Shown here piece by piece: positions 50,073 to 59,005 of a DNA stretch of 64,000 bases. The stretch comes from JALYNX01 sp040902845 (GTDB taxonomy: Bacteria; Actinomycetota; Acidimicrobiia; Spongiisociales; ZC4RG35). Location: assembly GCA_040902845.1 (NCBI GenBank), contig JBBDWM010000019.1, positions 1 through 64,000 of the forward strand, given 5' to 3'. The notes beneath the pieces were generated by a model that did no database searches, was not told the DNA's origin, and worked only from the letters and a program-made list of their open reading frames with translations. The position numbers were made by a program, and so were the translations under genes. Numbering within the stretch: the first letter of the stretch is position 1; each line of letters opens with the position of its first letter.

Positions 50073-53000
50073 CGTCCTATCTGGACGCCGTCGCCGCCGG
50101 TGTTGTGGTGTTTGATGGCGCCACCGGGACCAACCTCCAAACCATCGGCCTCACCGCCGACGATTTCGGCAGCCCGTTTCTCGAGGGCTGCAACGAGCTG
50201 CTCAATGTGACCCGCCCCGACGTGGTCCGTGAGCTGCATCGCTCCTTCCTCCGGGTCGGTGTCGATGTGGTCGAGACCAACACCTTCGGCGCCTTCGCCA
50301 TCCCGTTGGGTGAGTACGGGCTGGCCGACCGGTCCTACGAGATCGCTGCCGCCGGAGCGACCCTGGCCCGGGAGACCGTCGACGAGTTCGTGGCCCAAGA
50401 CGGCCGGGCTCGCTTTGTTGCCGGGTCCATCGGCCCTGGAACCAAATTCCCCACCCTGGGACAGGTGACCTATGCCGAGCTGGTCGAGGCCTATCAGGTT
50501 GAAACTGCCGGTTTGATCGACGGAGGTGTGGATCTTCTCATCATCGAGACCCAGTTCGACCTGCTTGGAGCCAAAGCGGCCGTCGAAGGGGTGCGCAGCG
50601 CAATGCGGGCGGCTGGAGTCGACCTGCCGATACAAGTGCAGGTCACCATCGAGCTGACAGGCCGCATGCTGCCCGGCACCGAAATCGGGGCTGCTCTCAC
50701 CGCGCTCGGCGCATTGCGGCCGAACGTGATCGGGCTCAACTGCGCCACCGGGCCCGCCGAGATGTACGAGCCGCTCCGGCATCTGACCCGTCATTCACCT
50801 TTCGTCGTGTCGGCGATCCCCAACGCCGGCCTCCCTTACGTCGAGAACGGCCTTATGAAATACGACCTCGGACCTCAAGAGTTGGCGGACCATCTCACCA
50901 CCTTCACCACCGAGTTCGGCGTTGGAGTGGTTGGTGGGTGTTGTGGAACCACCCCCGAGCACCTCGCTGCGGTGGTCGCCCGGATTCGCCCGGTCACGCT
51001 CAAGGAGCGTCAGCCGGTGATCATCCCCTCGGCAGCTTCGATCTACAGCCAGGTCCCATTCGACCAGGACACCTCGTTCATGATCATCGGGGAGCGGGCC
51101 AACGCCAACGGCTCCAGGGCGTTTCGAGATGCATTGCTCGCCGATGACCTGGAGGGATGTGTGGCCATCGGTCAGGACCAGGTGAAGGAGGGCGCCCACC
51201 TCGTCGACCTTTGCGTCGACTACGTCGGCAGGGACGGGGTAGCCGACATGATCCGGCTCGCTTCTGCATTCGCCACCGATGTCACCGCACCCGTGGTCCT
51301 CGACTCGACCGAGTCGCCCGTGATGGAGGCAGGTCTGGAGCGTCTCGGCGGCCGATCGGTCCTCAACAGTGCCAACCTCGAAGATGGTGACGCCGAGGGC
51401 TCACGGATCGATCGGGTGTTCCGATTGGCTCGCAAGCACGGCGCCGCCGTCATCTGCCTGTTGATAGACGAGGAGGGTCAGGCGCGGACCCTGGAATGGA
51501 AGATGCGGGTGGCGCACCGAATCCACGATCTGGCCGTCGATCGTTATGGGCTGGAATCGAGTGATCTCATCTTCGACGCCCTGACCTTTCCCTTGAGCAC
51601 CGGTGACGACGACCTGCGCCGTGATGGCATCGCCACCCTCGAGGCGATCAGGAGGATCAAGACCGAGCTCCCAGGGGTGCGCACGGTGCTTGGGGTCTCC
51701 AACATATCGTTCGGCCTCAACCCGCCGGCTAGGCGAATCCTCAACTCGGTGTTTCTCCACGAAGCGGTGGATGCGGGCCTTGACGCGGCGATCGTGCATG
51801 CCGGCAAGATCGAGCCTCTCTCGAAGATGGATCCAGAGCAACGCAAGGTGTGCCTCGACCTGGTCCACGATCGCAGGGCCGAAGGCTACGACCCGCTTGA
51901 GAGGCTCTTGGAGTTGTTCACCGGTGCTCGAACCGAGCAGACGACGGTCGAGGACTACGCCGACATGGCGGTGGGCGAGCGGTTGGCGCGGAGGATCGTC
52001 GACGGCGACCAGCGCTCGATCATCGAGGATATCGAGATCGCCCTCACCGATGGTCATCCGCCGCTCGACATCATCAACGACTTTCTTCTCGACGGGATGA
52101 AGACGGTTGGTGAACTGTTCGCCAGCGGTGAGATGCAACTGCCGTTCGTCCTGAAGTCAGCCGAGACCATGAAGAAGGCAGTGGCCCACCTCGAACCGAA
52201 GATGGAGAAGGCGGACACCGGGGGAAGGGGCAGAATCGTGCTCGCCACGGTGTCAGGCGATGTCCATGACATCGGGAAGAACCTGGTGGACATCATCCTC
52301 AGCAACAACGGCTACGAGGTCCACAACCTCGGCATCAAGGTCGGGATCGGAGAGATGATCAAGGTTTTCGAGGAGACTGGTTCCGATGCGATTGGAATGA
52401 GTGGCCTCCTGGTCAAGTCGACACTCATCATGCGGGACAACCTCGAGGAGCTGGAACGCCGCGGTCATGGCAAAGTGCCAGTCCTTCTTGGGGGCGCGGC
52501 ACTCACCAGGAACTACGTCGAAGCCGACCTTCGCTCCCGGTACGCCGGTCCCCTCTATTACGGGAAGAATGCCTTCGCCGGTCTCGACGCCATGCAGCGA
52601 ATAGTTGCTGGAGAGGCGGCGCCGGCGCCTGAGGCCGGGCGTCAGCGGCATGCGGCGGGCGATGAAATAGTGACCGTGCCGGCCCGCTCGCCGCACGTCG
52701 AGACCGACAATCGTATCTTCAAGCCGCCCTTCATAGGTTCCAGAGTGGTCCGCGGTGTCCCCTTCGACGAGATCACCCCCTACATCAACCTGACCGCCCT
52801 TTTTCGCAACCAGTGGCAGTATCGACCGGAGACGGGCGAGAACGACCGTGAGTTCAAGGAACGGCTCCAACCGATGCTGCGCGACCAATTGGCCCGCGCC
52901 CGCTCCGCCGATCTGCTCCGACCCCAACTGGTCTACGGGTACTTTGCTGCCAACTCCGACGGGAACGACCTGGTCATCTGGGATGACGAGAGTCGAAGCG

Positions 53001-53533
53001 TCGAGCTCACCCGGTTCACTTTCCCCCGTCAGCCCGAGGAGCCGTTCTACTGCATCTCCGACTTCTACCGGCCAATGGGCGCCGAGGTCGACTACGTAGC
53101 CTTCCACATAGTCACCATGGGCCACGAGGTGTCACGTCGCACCGCGGAGCTGTTCGCCGAGAACAAATATCACGACTACCTGTTGCTTCATGGTCTCGGT
53201 GTGGAGCTGGCGGAGTCGCTTGCCGAGTACTGGCACTTCCGCATCCGTCAGGAGTGGGGGTTCGCCGACGAGGATGGCCCGAACCTGATCGGGTTGTTCA
53301 GACAGCAGTACCGTGGGGGTCGTTACTCGTGGGGTTACCCGGCATGTCCCGACCTGGAGGACAACGAGAAAGTGGCTTGGCTTCTTGGCGCCGATCGACT
53401 GGGCATCGAGGTCGGCGAGGAAACAGCCTTTCAGTATCAACCCGAGCAGACCACTTCTGCCTTGATCTGTCACCACCCACAGGCGAAGTACTTCATCGCC
53501 AAGAGCCCCAAGGACACCAGAAATGTTGACTGA
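50069..53533 (+). CDS. metH: Cobalamin-dependent methionine synthase
   Basis: 1154 residues with all four modules. The homocysteine-binding domain (1 to about 310) has zinc cysteines in G-L-N-C-A-T-G and G-G-C-C-G-T-T. The pterin-binding domain (about 325-600) has G-E-R-A-N-A-N-G-S and D-S-T-E-S. The cap and B12 domain have H733 in V-H-D-I-G-K-N, the lower axial cobalt ligand. The C-terminal AdoMet activation domain follows (about 880-1154). It makes methionine from homocysteine and methyltetrahydrofolate. It is preceded by a SAM-I riboswitch and a coupled uORF, and overlaps the MetF-like gene by 11 bp. An ATG with AGAGG 7 bp upstream is the start. Confidence 0.97.
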   Translation: MTSYLDAVAAGVVVFDGATGTNLQTIGLTADDFGSPFLEGCNELLNVTRPDVVRELHRSFLRVGVDVVETNTFGAFAIPLGEYGLADRSYEIAAAGATLARETVDEFVAQDGRARFVAGSIGPGTKFPTLGQVTYAELVEAYQVETAGLIDGGVDLLIIETQFDLLGAKAAVEGVRSAMRAAGVDLPIQVQVTIELTGRMLPGTEIGAALTALGALRPNVIGLNCATGPAEMYEPLRHLTRHSPFVVSAIPNAGLPYVENGLMKYDLGPQELADHLTTFTTEFGVGVVGGCCGTTPEHLAAVVARIRPVTLKERQPVIIPSAASIYSQVPFDQDTSFMIIGERANANGSRAFRDALLADDLEGCVAIGQDQVKEGAHLVDLCVDYVGRDGVADMIRLASAFATDVTAPVVLDSTESPVMEAGLERLGGRSVLNSANLEDGDAEGSRIDRVFRLARKHGAAVICLLIDEEGQARTLEWKMRVAHRIHDLAVDRYGLESSDLIFDALTFPLSTGDDDLRRDGIATLEAIRRIKTELPGVRTVLGVSNISFGLNPPARRILNSVFLHEAVDAGLDAAIVHAGKIEPLSKMDPEQRKVCLDLVHDRRAEGYDPLERLLELFTGARTEQTTVEDYADMAVGERLARRIVDGDQRSIIEDIEIALTDGHPPLDIINDFLLDGMKTVGELFASGEMQLPFVLKSAETMKKAVAHLEPKMEKADTGGRGRIVLATVSGDVHDIGKNLVDIILSNNGYEVHNLGIKVGIGEMIKVFEETGSDAIGMSGLLVKSTLIMRDNLEELERRGHGKVPVLLGGAALTRNYVEADLRSRYAGPLYYGKNAFAGLDAMQRIVAGEAAPAPEAGRQRHAAGDEIVTVPARSPHVETDNRIFKPPFIGSRVVRGVPFDEITPYINLTALFRNQWQYRPETGENDREFKERLQPMLRDQLARARSADLLRPQLVYGYFAANSDGNDLVIWDDESRSVELTRFTFPRQPEEPFYCISDFYRPMGAEVDYVAFHIVTMGHEVSRRTAELFAENKYHDYLLLHGLGVELAESLAEYWHFRIRQEWGFADEDGPNLIGLFRQQYRGGRYSWGYPACPDLEDNEKVAWLLGADRLGIEVGEETAFQYQPEQTTSALICHHPQAKYFIAKSPKDTRNVD

Positions 53534-54320
53534 CGCCGGCCGCTGGCTGCGCATCGCAGAGGTGAATCCTCCCGAGTTTCCCGACCTTCGTCATCGCAGC
53601 CTCTCGCCGGCCTGGACCCATGTCATGGTCACCGACAACGTGTTCGGCCGGATCCGGGTCTCGCCGTACGCCTTTTCGGCTCGAATCACCCACGACACAC
53701 CGGATGTCAAGCCGACAGTGGTCGTCTCCACCCGTGATCGCAACATCCTGGCGATCGAATCGGAGGTTCGCGGTGCGCTCGGCAACGGGGTCGACTCGTT
53801 CTTGGTGGTTGTCGGCGACACTGTCCCCCATATCGACCATCTCGCCCACCATTACGAGATCGTCGAGCATCTCCGTCGTCTCCAAGAGGATCTCCCCGAT
53901 TTCGAGGTGGGGATGCCCACCAGGTTTCGGGAGTGGCAATTCAGACGCAGGATCGATCTCGGAGCCCAGTTCTTCGTGGTCGGCCCTGTCCTCGACCCGG
54001 AGGTCATCGGGGAGCACATGGGCCGGCTCAACCTCAAGGACGGCGACCCGCCGGTCTACCTCATGATCATCCCGCCGTTCAACATCGACTGGGTGGAGCA
54101 GATGGAGTCGATCGGGGCGGTTCCTGTCACGGCCGGCCTCAAACGACGTCTCGAGGATGTGTCGCCGGATGTCCGTCGCAAGCTGGGGTGGGAGATCACC
54201 GCTGAGATGGAGGCGCGGGCTCGCGACGCCGGCGCGGGGGGCGTCATCCTGATGGGTCTCAAATTCGAGTCGGTGACCGACGAGGCAGCCGAGGCCTGGC
54301 CAGAGATCCCTATTACGTAA
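53523..54320 (+). CDS. Methylenetetrahydrofolate reductase-like protein
   Basis: 265 residues, shorter than E. coli MetF (296). The TIM-barrel strand P-T-V-V-V-S-T-R-D-R-N followed by G-V-D-S-F-L-V-V-V-G-D matches the folate/FAD face of MetF, and F-F-V-V-G-P-V-L-D-P and I-M-I-I-P-P-F-like strands follow. The start is inside the end of metH, which fits supply of methyltetrahydrofolate to MetH under the same SAM riboswitch. The N-terminal E-F-F-P-P-K-type motif of MetF is modified to N-P-P-E-F, so it may be a variant needing a partner. The stop codon lies in a 7-bp repeat array. Confidence 0.75.
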   Translation: MLTDAGRWLRIAEVNPPEFPDLRHRSLSPAWTHVMVTDNVFGRIRVSPYAFSARITHDTPDVKPTVVVSTRDRNILAIESEVRGALGNGVDSFLVVVGDTVPHIDHLAHHYEIVEHLRRLQEDLPDFEVGMPTRFREWQFRRRIDLGAQFFVVGPVLDPEVIGEHMGRLNLKDGDPPVYLMIIPPFNIDWVEQMESIGAVPVTAGLKRRLEDVSPDVRRKLGWEITAEMEARARDAGAGGVILMGLKFESVTDEAAEAWPEIPIT

Positions 54321-54381
54321 TCCGTTGTCCGTTGTCCGTTGTCCGTAATCCGTTTTGCGTTCTGCGTATTGCGTTTTGCGG
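54314..54381. repeat. Heptanucleotide tandem repeat, locus 7
   Basis: Nine units: ACGTAAT, CCGTTGT three times, CCGTAAT, CCGTTTT, GCGTTCT, GCGTATT, GCGTTTT, then GCGG. It starts inside the last codons of the MetF-like gene and shows the CCGTTGT, CCGTTTT and GCGTTTT variants side by side, linking the other loci as one family. Confidence 0.8.
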
Positions 54382-54442
54382 GAATGTCAAGGGACCAATC
54401 GGCCTATGTAGAAACACACCCGTTTTTGCCGATATACGTCCG

Positions 54443-55840
54443 ATGGGGACGGTGCTAATTACTCGCCCAACCGGACACCGTCGGTCCGCCGGGATCGCCG
54501 TCGGTGTGACGCTGCTTCTCGTCGTTTTCGTTGTCGGTCTCGCCTTCGCCAATTCCATCAGCGCCAGCCGTGTCGCTGACAATTCCAGGGCTTTGCTTTG
54601 GGCGAACGCCACCCTGGGAACCTCGGCACTCACCCGGGCTGCCCTCGTCCAGGCTGCCACCTTCGCCGAGCTGAAGGAATCGGGTCTGGTCTCGGCCGGT
54701 GATCTGACGGCGGCCATGACCGAGGCAAGAGATGCACGTGATCGTCTCGATGCCCTCCAAGATATGGGTGGTGAGAGTGTCTCGACAGCCTCCCTGACCC
54801 ACTATCTGGGATGGATCGACGACACGCTCATTGCTCTCGACTCGGGTGAGATCGCCAGTGCCAAGGATCTCATTGTTTCGAACGTCGAAACCGCCTACAT
54901 CGACCTCCGCGATTCATTGCAGGCCGAGCAAGACGACATTCAGGACCAGATCGACGCCAACACCGGTCGCGGTAACCGGGCGACCGACTTCATAATGTTC
55001 TTCCTCACTTTCGCCATTCCGGCTTCAGCAGTCCTCATCTACCGGATGATCGCCAAAAGATCGGTGCGGGAGCACCAGCTCAAGGCCGATCTCGAGATCG
55101 AAGCCGAACGTGCCGTGGGCCGGGCCAAGGACGAATTCATCGCGGGGCTCTCTCACGAATTGAGGACTCCACTCACCTCGATCTACGGGTTTGCCGAGAT
55201 TCTCACCGACAGCGATGGCGCGGATGTCCAGGGCAACAAGGATCTGGCCCAGATCATTGCCAACGAGGCGGCGGAAATGACCCGTATGGTCGACGACCTT
55301 TTGGCTGCCGCCCGGATCGACAGCACCGGGGTCCAGGTCGAGTTCGCGCCGACGCGAGTCACCGATGTGGTCGAATCGGCTGTCATCCCGTTCCTGAGGG
55401 CGGGTCTCGAGGTCAAGCGGAGCGGCGGGGAGGCGTGGGTCTCGACCGACGCCGCACGTCTTCGCCATGTCATCATCAATCTCGTCTCGAATGCCGCCCG
55501 CCATGGCGGTGACAACATCGGGATCGAGGTGTCTGGGGGAGAGGGCGTCGTCGACATCGAGGTCTGGGACGACGGGCCAGGAGTTCCCGAGGATCAAGTG
55601 GAGAAGCTCTTCGAGCGTTTCATCCACAACGGCGCCGCCCCGCTGCTGACGGGGAGCATCGGCCTCGGGCTGGCAGTGGCTTCGAGGCTGACGTCGCTGT
55701 TGGGCGGAAAGCTCTCCTATCAGCGCTTCGTTGGCAAGACATACTTCATCGTGAGCCTGCCCGGCCTGGAAGAGGTCGCCGATCATCAGGAAGACCACCA
55801 GGATTCGGTCGCCACCATGATCCGAGCGATGTCGGCATGA
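54443..55840 (+). CDS. Membrane sensor histidine kinase (orphan)
   Basis: 465 residues from the ATG at 54443. TM1 is about residues 15-37 (V-T-L-L-L-V-V-F-V-V-G-L-A-F). An extracytoplasmic sensor of about 150 mostly helical residues (V-A-D-N-S-R-A to I-D-A-N-T-G) follows, then TM2 (I-M-F-F-L-T-F-A-I-P-A-S-A). HisKA has H238 in S-H-E-L-R-T-P. The ATPase has N-box N-L-V-S-N-A-A, D-D-G-P-G-V-P and G-L-G-L-A-V. No response regulator is adjacent. Its stop overlaps the start of the Thr-rich surface protein gene, suggesting that the pair works together. Confidence 0.9.
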   Translation: MGTVLITRPTGHRRSAGIAVGVTLLLVVFVVGLAFANSISASRVADNSRALLWANATLGTSALTRAALVQAATFAELKESGLVSAGDLTAAMTEARDARDRLDALQDMGGESVSTASLTHYLGWIDDTLIALDSGEIASAKDLIVSNVETAYIDLRDSLQAEQDDIQDQIDANTGRGNRATDFIMFFLTFAIPASAVLIYRMIAKRSVREHQLKADLEIEAERAVGRAKDEFIAGLSHELRTPLTSIYGFAEILTDSDGADVQGNKDLAQIIANEAAEMTRMVDDLLAAARIDSTGVQVEFAPTRVTDVVESAVIPFLRAGLEVKRSGGEAWVSTDAARLRHVIINLVSNAARHGGDNIGIEVSGGEGVVDIEVWDDGPGVPEDQVEKLFERFIHNGAAPLLTGSIGLGLAVASRLTSLLGGKLSYQRFVGKTYFIVSLPGLEEVADHQEDHQDSVATMIRAMSA

Positions 55841-56889
55841 AACGGGTTCTCGGTCCGGTCCTCGTGGTTGTGGCTTTGGCCCTCACGCTCCCCGCCGCTG
55901 CCACTGGATCGGGCAACTACAAGGACAAATTCATATCCATCGGATGGGGCGGATCAGACGGCTCTCTGGCTTGGTCCGGTCCCTGGGTCGAGATCGGGGA
56001 CGACAGCGACGAGAAGTTCGGGTCGGTCCGGGTGGTGTCCTCGGGATATTGCCCCTCCGGAAACTGCATGTACTTCGACGCCTCGCTGCTCATGGGTCCC
56101 ATCGGAGCCAGCCGCGATGCCGACACCAGTGTCCTCCAGGAACCGGCGCTCTCCTTCGATCTGGTCAACCTTCCCGACGGCCTCGACCTCGGCGCCGCAG
56201 TGCTCCGGGTCCAGGTCTTCGACGGGAGCGGTTGGACGACCCTCGCCGAATACGACCTCGGTGAGACGATCGAGGTCCACCCAACGTTCGACCTCTCCGA
56301 TTTCAGGTCCGAAAACTTCGTAGTTCGATTCGAGGTCCAGGGCCCGGCGATGACCAGTCAGGTGTTCATTGACAATGTCGAGATCTCCGAGGTGCTTATC
56401 GAGCAAACCACCACCACCACACCGACCACTGAAGGTGACGGCAAGCAGACCACCACTACTACAACCGAGCCGCGTCCGTCGACCACCACCACGCGCCCGA
56501 CAACTACCACCACTCGCGGCCCTGACGACGATTCCTCAACCTCGGCAACTGTCGATGAAACTACGACTACCACCTCCCCGGACGACAGCACCGCCTCGAC
56601 CTTCGTCGTTGCCGCCGGCGATGATGATCTCCCACCGGGGTCTGACGGTCCGCCGGAGGGGAGCGGAATCAGGCAGTCGGCTCGGGGTCTTCAGGCCAAC
56701 TTCGAGGCTGGTCTGTTCGGTGACGTGAGCGCCATCTCACCGATCACCGGTGTCGACTTTCAAGCCCGGTTCAGCATGGCGGTTGAGAGCATCGAGGCCA
56801 GGTGGGCTTGGATCGTGCTGCTCGCCCTGGTCATCGCATGGTCGATTGTGTCGGGGATGGAGCGTCGGAGAACCCAGATTCTCGGCTGA
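55837..56889 (+). CDS. Thr-rich surface protein with C-terminal membrane helix
   Basis: 350 residues. Signal peptide to A-A-A-T-G near residue 23. A beta-rich domain (about 25-185) follows with W-V-E-I-G-D-D-S-D, F-D-G-S-G-W-T-T-L and V-R-F-E-V-Q-G, resembling a carbohydrate-binding-like jelly roll. Then a low-complexity Thr/Pro/Asp stalk of about 60 residues (56404-56580), a short second segment, and a C-terminal helix W-I-V-L-L-A-L-V-I-A-W-S-I-V-S-G ending in M-E-R-R-R. It is thus a membrane-anchored stalked surface protein. It overlaps the kinase stop by 4 bp. No function known. Confidence 0.7.
   Translation: MKRVLGPVLVVVALALTLPAAATGSGNYKDKFISIGWGGSDGSLAWSGPWVEIGDDSDEKFGSVRVVSSGYCPSGNCMYFDASLLMGPIGASRDADTSVLQEPALSFDLVNLPDGLDLGAAVLRVQVFDGSGWTTLAEYDLGETIEVHPTFDLSDFRSENFVVRFEVQGPAMTSQVFIDNVEISEVLIEQTTTTTPTTEGDGKQTTTTTTEPRPSTTTTRPTTTTTRGPDDDSSTSATVDETTTTTSPDDSTASTFVVAAGDDDLPPGSDGPPEGSGIRQSARGLQANFEAGLFGDVSAISPITGVDFQARFSMAVESIEARWAWIVLLALVIAWSIVSGMERRRTQILG
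56404..56580. repeat. Thr-codon-rich low-complexity stalk
   Basis: Long stretches of ACC/ACT codons encoding runs of up to six threonines with Pro, Asp and Ser. Composition differs sharply from the neighbouring coding sequence. Confidence 0.65.
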
Positions 56890-56893
56890 TCGT

Positions 56894-57952
56894 TCATCTG
56901 AGGACGTAGAGCCGGAAGAAGCCGGCGTCGACGTCCGGGACCTCTACCGAGTCGAACCCTGCTTCTTGGGCCATTTCTCTCAGTAGGGGCTCCCGGAGCA
57001 CGGTGCCGATCGCAGCCGAGGGCGTTTCGACCCGGGCCGAGGGAAGGCAAGCCAGGACGCTCCATGCGTACATCATCCGTTCCAGCATGTCTCCTGGGGC
57101 GGTGAACGATGACGCCACCTGTTCATCGGCGACCAGGACTGCGCCGTCGGGTGCCAAGGCCAGGCGGGCCTGAGCAAGAACCTCGACCGGGTTCGACATG
57201 TCGTGGAGCGCCTCGAGGATCAGGATGAGATCGAAGGGCCCGTCTTCTGCGATCTGACTGGCGTCGGCGATGCGGAAATCCACTTCCAACCCTGTGGCCA
57301 AGGCGTTCCTTTTTGCGTCTTCGATCGATGAGGCATCGCTGTCATAACCGATGACAGCAGAGTTGGGGTAGCCACGGGTCAGCGCGACGGTTGACCACCC
57401 AGCACCGCAACCGAGATCTGCCAGCAGTCCGCCCTTGTTCAACCTCATGTGAATTGCGGGCACGGACTCCGGGACCCATTCCTGGACCAGGGAATGAGTG
57501 AACGCGGGGCGGTTGATCCCGGCCTGGCCGTCGCGGAACGCTTTGCCATAGTCGGAATAGGCCACTCCGGAGCCTCGACGGTAGGCGGCGGCGACCGCAG
57601 GTACGACCGCGGCCACCGCGGCGATCATGTCTGCCAGTGGTGCGACGTGGATCGGGTCATCGGGAGTCAGCAGGACTCTGACTTGGCGCTCGCTCAACGA
57701 GTATCGGCGTTGGCCCCAAAGCAGGGCCGGATCATCGACGGTGATGAAATCGGCGGTGGCTTGTTGTTCCAGCCACTCCCGGGCGTAACGAAGATCGATT
57801 CCAGCCTCGAGAGCTAGATCCGCTGCCGTATTCGGCTCCCTGAGGATCGCATATAGCCCGAGGGACCTTCCCAGGTGGATCGACAGCAACTCGAGCGAGC
57901 CGGTGGCAGATTCCACCAAACGGTCCTCGAGCGCGAGCTCAAAAGCAGACAT
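56894..57952 (-). CDS. Winged-helix SAM-dependent methyltransferase
   Basis: 352 residues from the ATG at 57952 (GTG at 57958 gives two more). The N-terminal 90 residues form a winged-helix dimerisation-type domain (L-A-L-E-A-G-I-D-L-R-Y-A-R-E-W-L). The C-terminal Rossmann domain has motif I L-A-D-L-G-C-G-A-G-W-S, acidic G-Y-D-S-D-A-S-S and motif II F-D-L-I-L-I-L-E-A-L-H-D. The layout resembles O-methyltransferases and the mycobacterial Rv2258c-type methyltransferases. Substrate unknown. It is convergent with the surface protein gene (5-bp gap). Confidence 0.8.
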   Translation of the reverse strand: MSAFELALEDRLVESATGSLELLSIHLGRSLGLYAILREPNTAADLALEAGIDLRYAREWLEQQATADFITVDDPALLWGQRRYSLSERQVRVLLTPDDPIHVAPLADMIAAVAAVVPAVAAAYRRGSGVAYSDYGKAFRDGQAGINRPAFTHSLVQEWVPESVPAIHMRLNKGGLLADLGCGAGWSTVALTRGYPNSAVIGYDSDASSIEDAKRNALATGLEVDFRIADASQIAEDGPFDLILILEALHDMSNPVEVLAQARLALAPDGAVLVADEQVASSFTAPGDMLERMMYAWSVLACLPSARVETPSAAIGTVLREPLLREMAQEAGFDSVEVPDVDAGFFRLYVLR

Positions 57953-57988
57953 GGGCACAGACCTTTCCTGGAGAACAGGTCTGACACC

Positions 57989-58588
57989 CTACGCCTGGAT
58001 CGGTGTCTCCTCCTTGGAAGTGAACACGGCCAGAAGCCCGACCAGGCCGTGGATAGCCACCACGACTGCAACCATGAGCGGTGCGTACTCGGGGTCGGAG
58101 TCGTCGAAGGCGCTCAACACGCCAAAAGTGGCCATGGCGCCGGCCACGAGGGCTGTGGTTTCCCCGGCCGCGAACAAACCGCTTGCCCACCGCTGCCATC
58201 TTTGGAGACGCCCACTCAACCAGACCAGGGTGTATCCGCCCTGCAGGATCAGACCGAGGGCGATCAGGGCGAGCCAGTTGGGGACGTCGCCGAGCTCCTC
58301 GATCATCGACCACAACAGCATTGCCGCCACCAGCAGCGGGGCGAGTGAGATGACTGCCAGCGAGATCCGAGCCGAATGATTCACCATGGCCTCCTTGTAT
58401 TGACCGAAAACCGTGAACAAATCGAAGGCGGCCCGGAACCAGAGCCGAGTCGGGGCCTCTCCGGATGCGAGGAGGTCTCCGAACAGGGTCACCTGATCGT
58501 CACCGAACCGGAGGCGATGTGCCGGAGGGGTGACGGCCACCAATCGGCGATACCAATGGAGATGACGCCGTACCGAGCGGTCGGTCAT
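57989..58588 (-). CDS. Predicted membrane protein co-transcribed with a PadR regulator
   Basis: 199 residues from the ATG at 58588. A polar N-terminal stretch of about 65 residues, with R-R-H-L-H-W-Y-R-R-L-V-A-V-T-P-P-A-H-R, is followed by four hydrophobic segments (L-A-V-I-S-L-A-P-L-L-V-A; W-L-A-L-I-A-L-G-L-I; L-V-A-G-A-M-A-T-F-G; M-V-A-V-V-V-A-I-H-G). The N-terminal region resembles small proteins encoded next to PadR genes in Actinobacteria. No known function. Its start overlaps the PadR stop by 4 bp, so it is the likely controlled partner. Confidence 0.7.
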   Translation of the reverse strand: MTDRSVRRHLHWYRRLVAVTPPAHRLRFGDDQVTLFGDLLASGEAPTRLWFRAAFDLFTVFGQYKEAMVNHSARISLAVISLAPLLVAAMLLWSMIEELGDVPNWLALIALGLILQGGYTLVWLSGRLQRWQRWASGLFAAGETTALVAGAMATFGVLSAFDDSDPEYAPLMVAVVVAIHGLVGLLAVFTSKEETPIQA

Positions 58589-58914
58589 GTCGGGCTCCAA
58601 CCCAGGTCGGAATTGCGGGCGTAGGCGATCACCTTTTGCAGCCGTTGCAACTCCACCCCGAGGGCGGAGCGACCAGCGTCGGTGATCCGGTAATAGCGGC
58701 GTCGAGCGTCGTCCAACTCGGGCGCCGGCCTTTCCTCCGTCTCCACCACGAGCCCATCGTCAGTCAGCTTGCCCAAGGCCGCGTATAGAGCGCCCGGGCC
58801 CAGCTTGACCTGCCCGTCGGTCAGCTCCTCGGTTTCCCGCATGATCGAGTAGCCGTGTCGGTCCTCCGTGGCCAGCGTGAGGAGGATGTGAAGGTGGGAG
58901 GTGGGTAGTGCCAT
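58585..58914 (-). CDS. PadR-family transcriptional regulator
   Basis: 109 residues. The winged helix is typical: H-L-H-I-L-L-T-L at the start, H-G-Y-S-I-M-R-E-T-E-E, L-G-P-G-A-L-Y-A-A-L-G-K-L and R-R-Y-Y-R-I-T-D-A-G-R. The C-terminal helix dimerises. It likely represses itself and the membrane protein gene it overlaps. A perfect 14-bp palindrome lies between its promoter elements. Confidence 0.92.
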   Translation of the reverse strand: MALPTSHLHILLTLATEDRHGYSIMRETEELTDGQVKLGPGALYAALGKLTDDGLVVETEERPAPELDDARRRYYRITDAGRSALGVELQRLQKVIAYARNSDLGWSPT

Positions 58915-58921
58915 CGCTTGA

Positions 58922-58927
58922 ACTATA
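58922..58927 (-). promoter_or_regulatory. Probable -10 box of the PadR gene
   Basis: TATAGT on the minus strand, seven bases before the ATG, so the mRNA may be leaderless. Confidence 0.45.
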
Positions 58928-58933
58928 TCAAAC

Positions 58934-58947
58934 TACGATATATCGTA
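58934..58947. promoter_or_regulatory. PadR operator (perfect palindrome)
   Basis: TACGATATATCGTA, a perfect 14-bp palindrome just upstream of the PadR -10 box and 60 bp before the divergent lipoprotein pseudogene. AT-rich ATATAT-type cores are typical of actinobacterial PadR sites. Confidence 0.7.
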
Positions 58948-59005
58948 TCTATACATAGTCTAGGTCGCCCGGACCTTGCTGACAAACGGGTGGAGGTTGA
59001 TAAAT

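Noticed and set aside
6203..54381. Heptamer arrays as CRISPR remnants
   Set aside because: No direct repeats of 24-40 bp with unique spacers and no cas genes.
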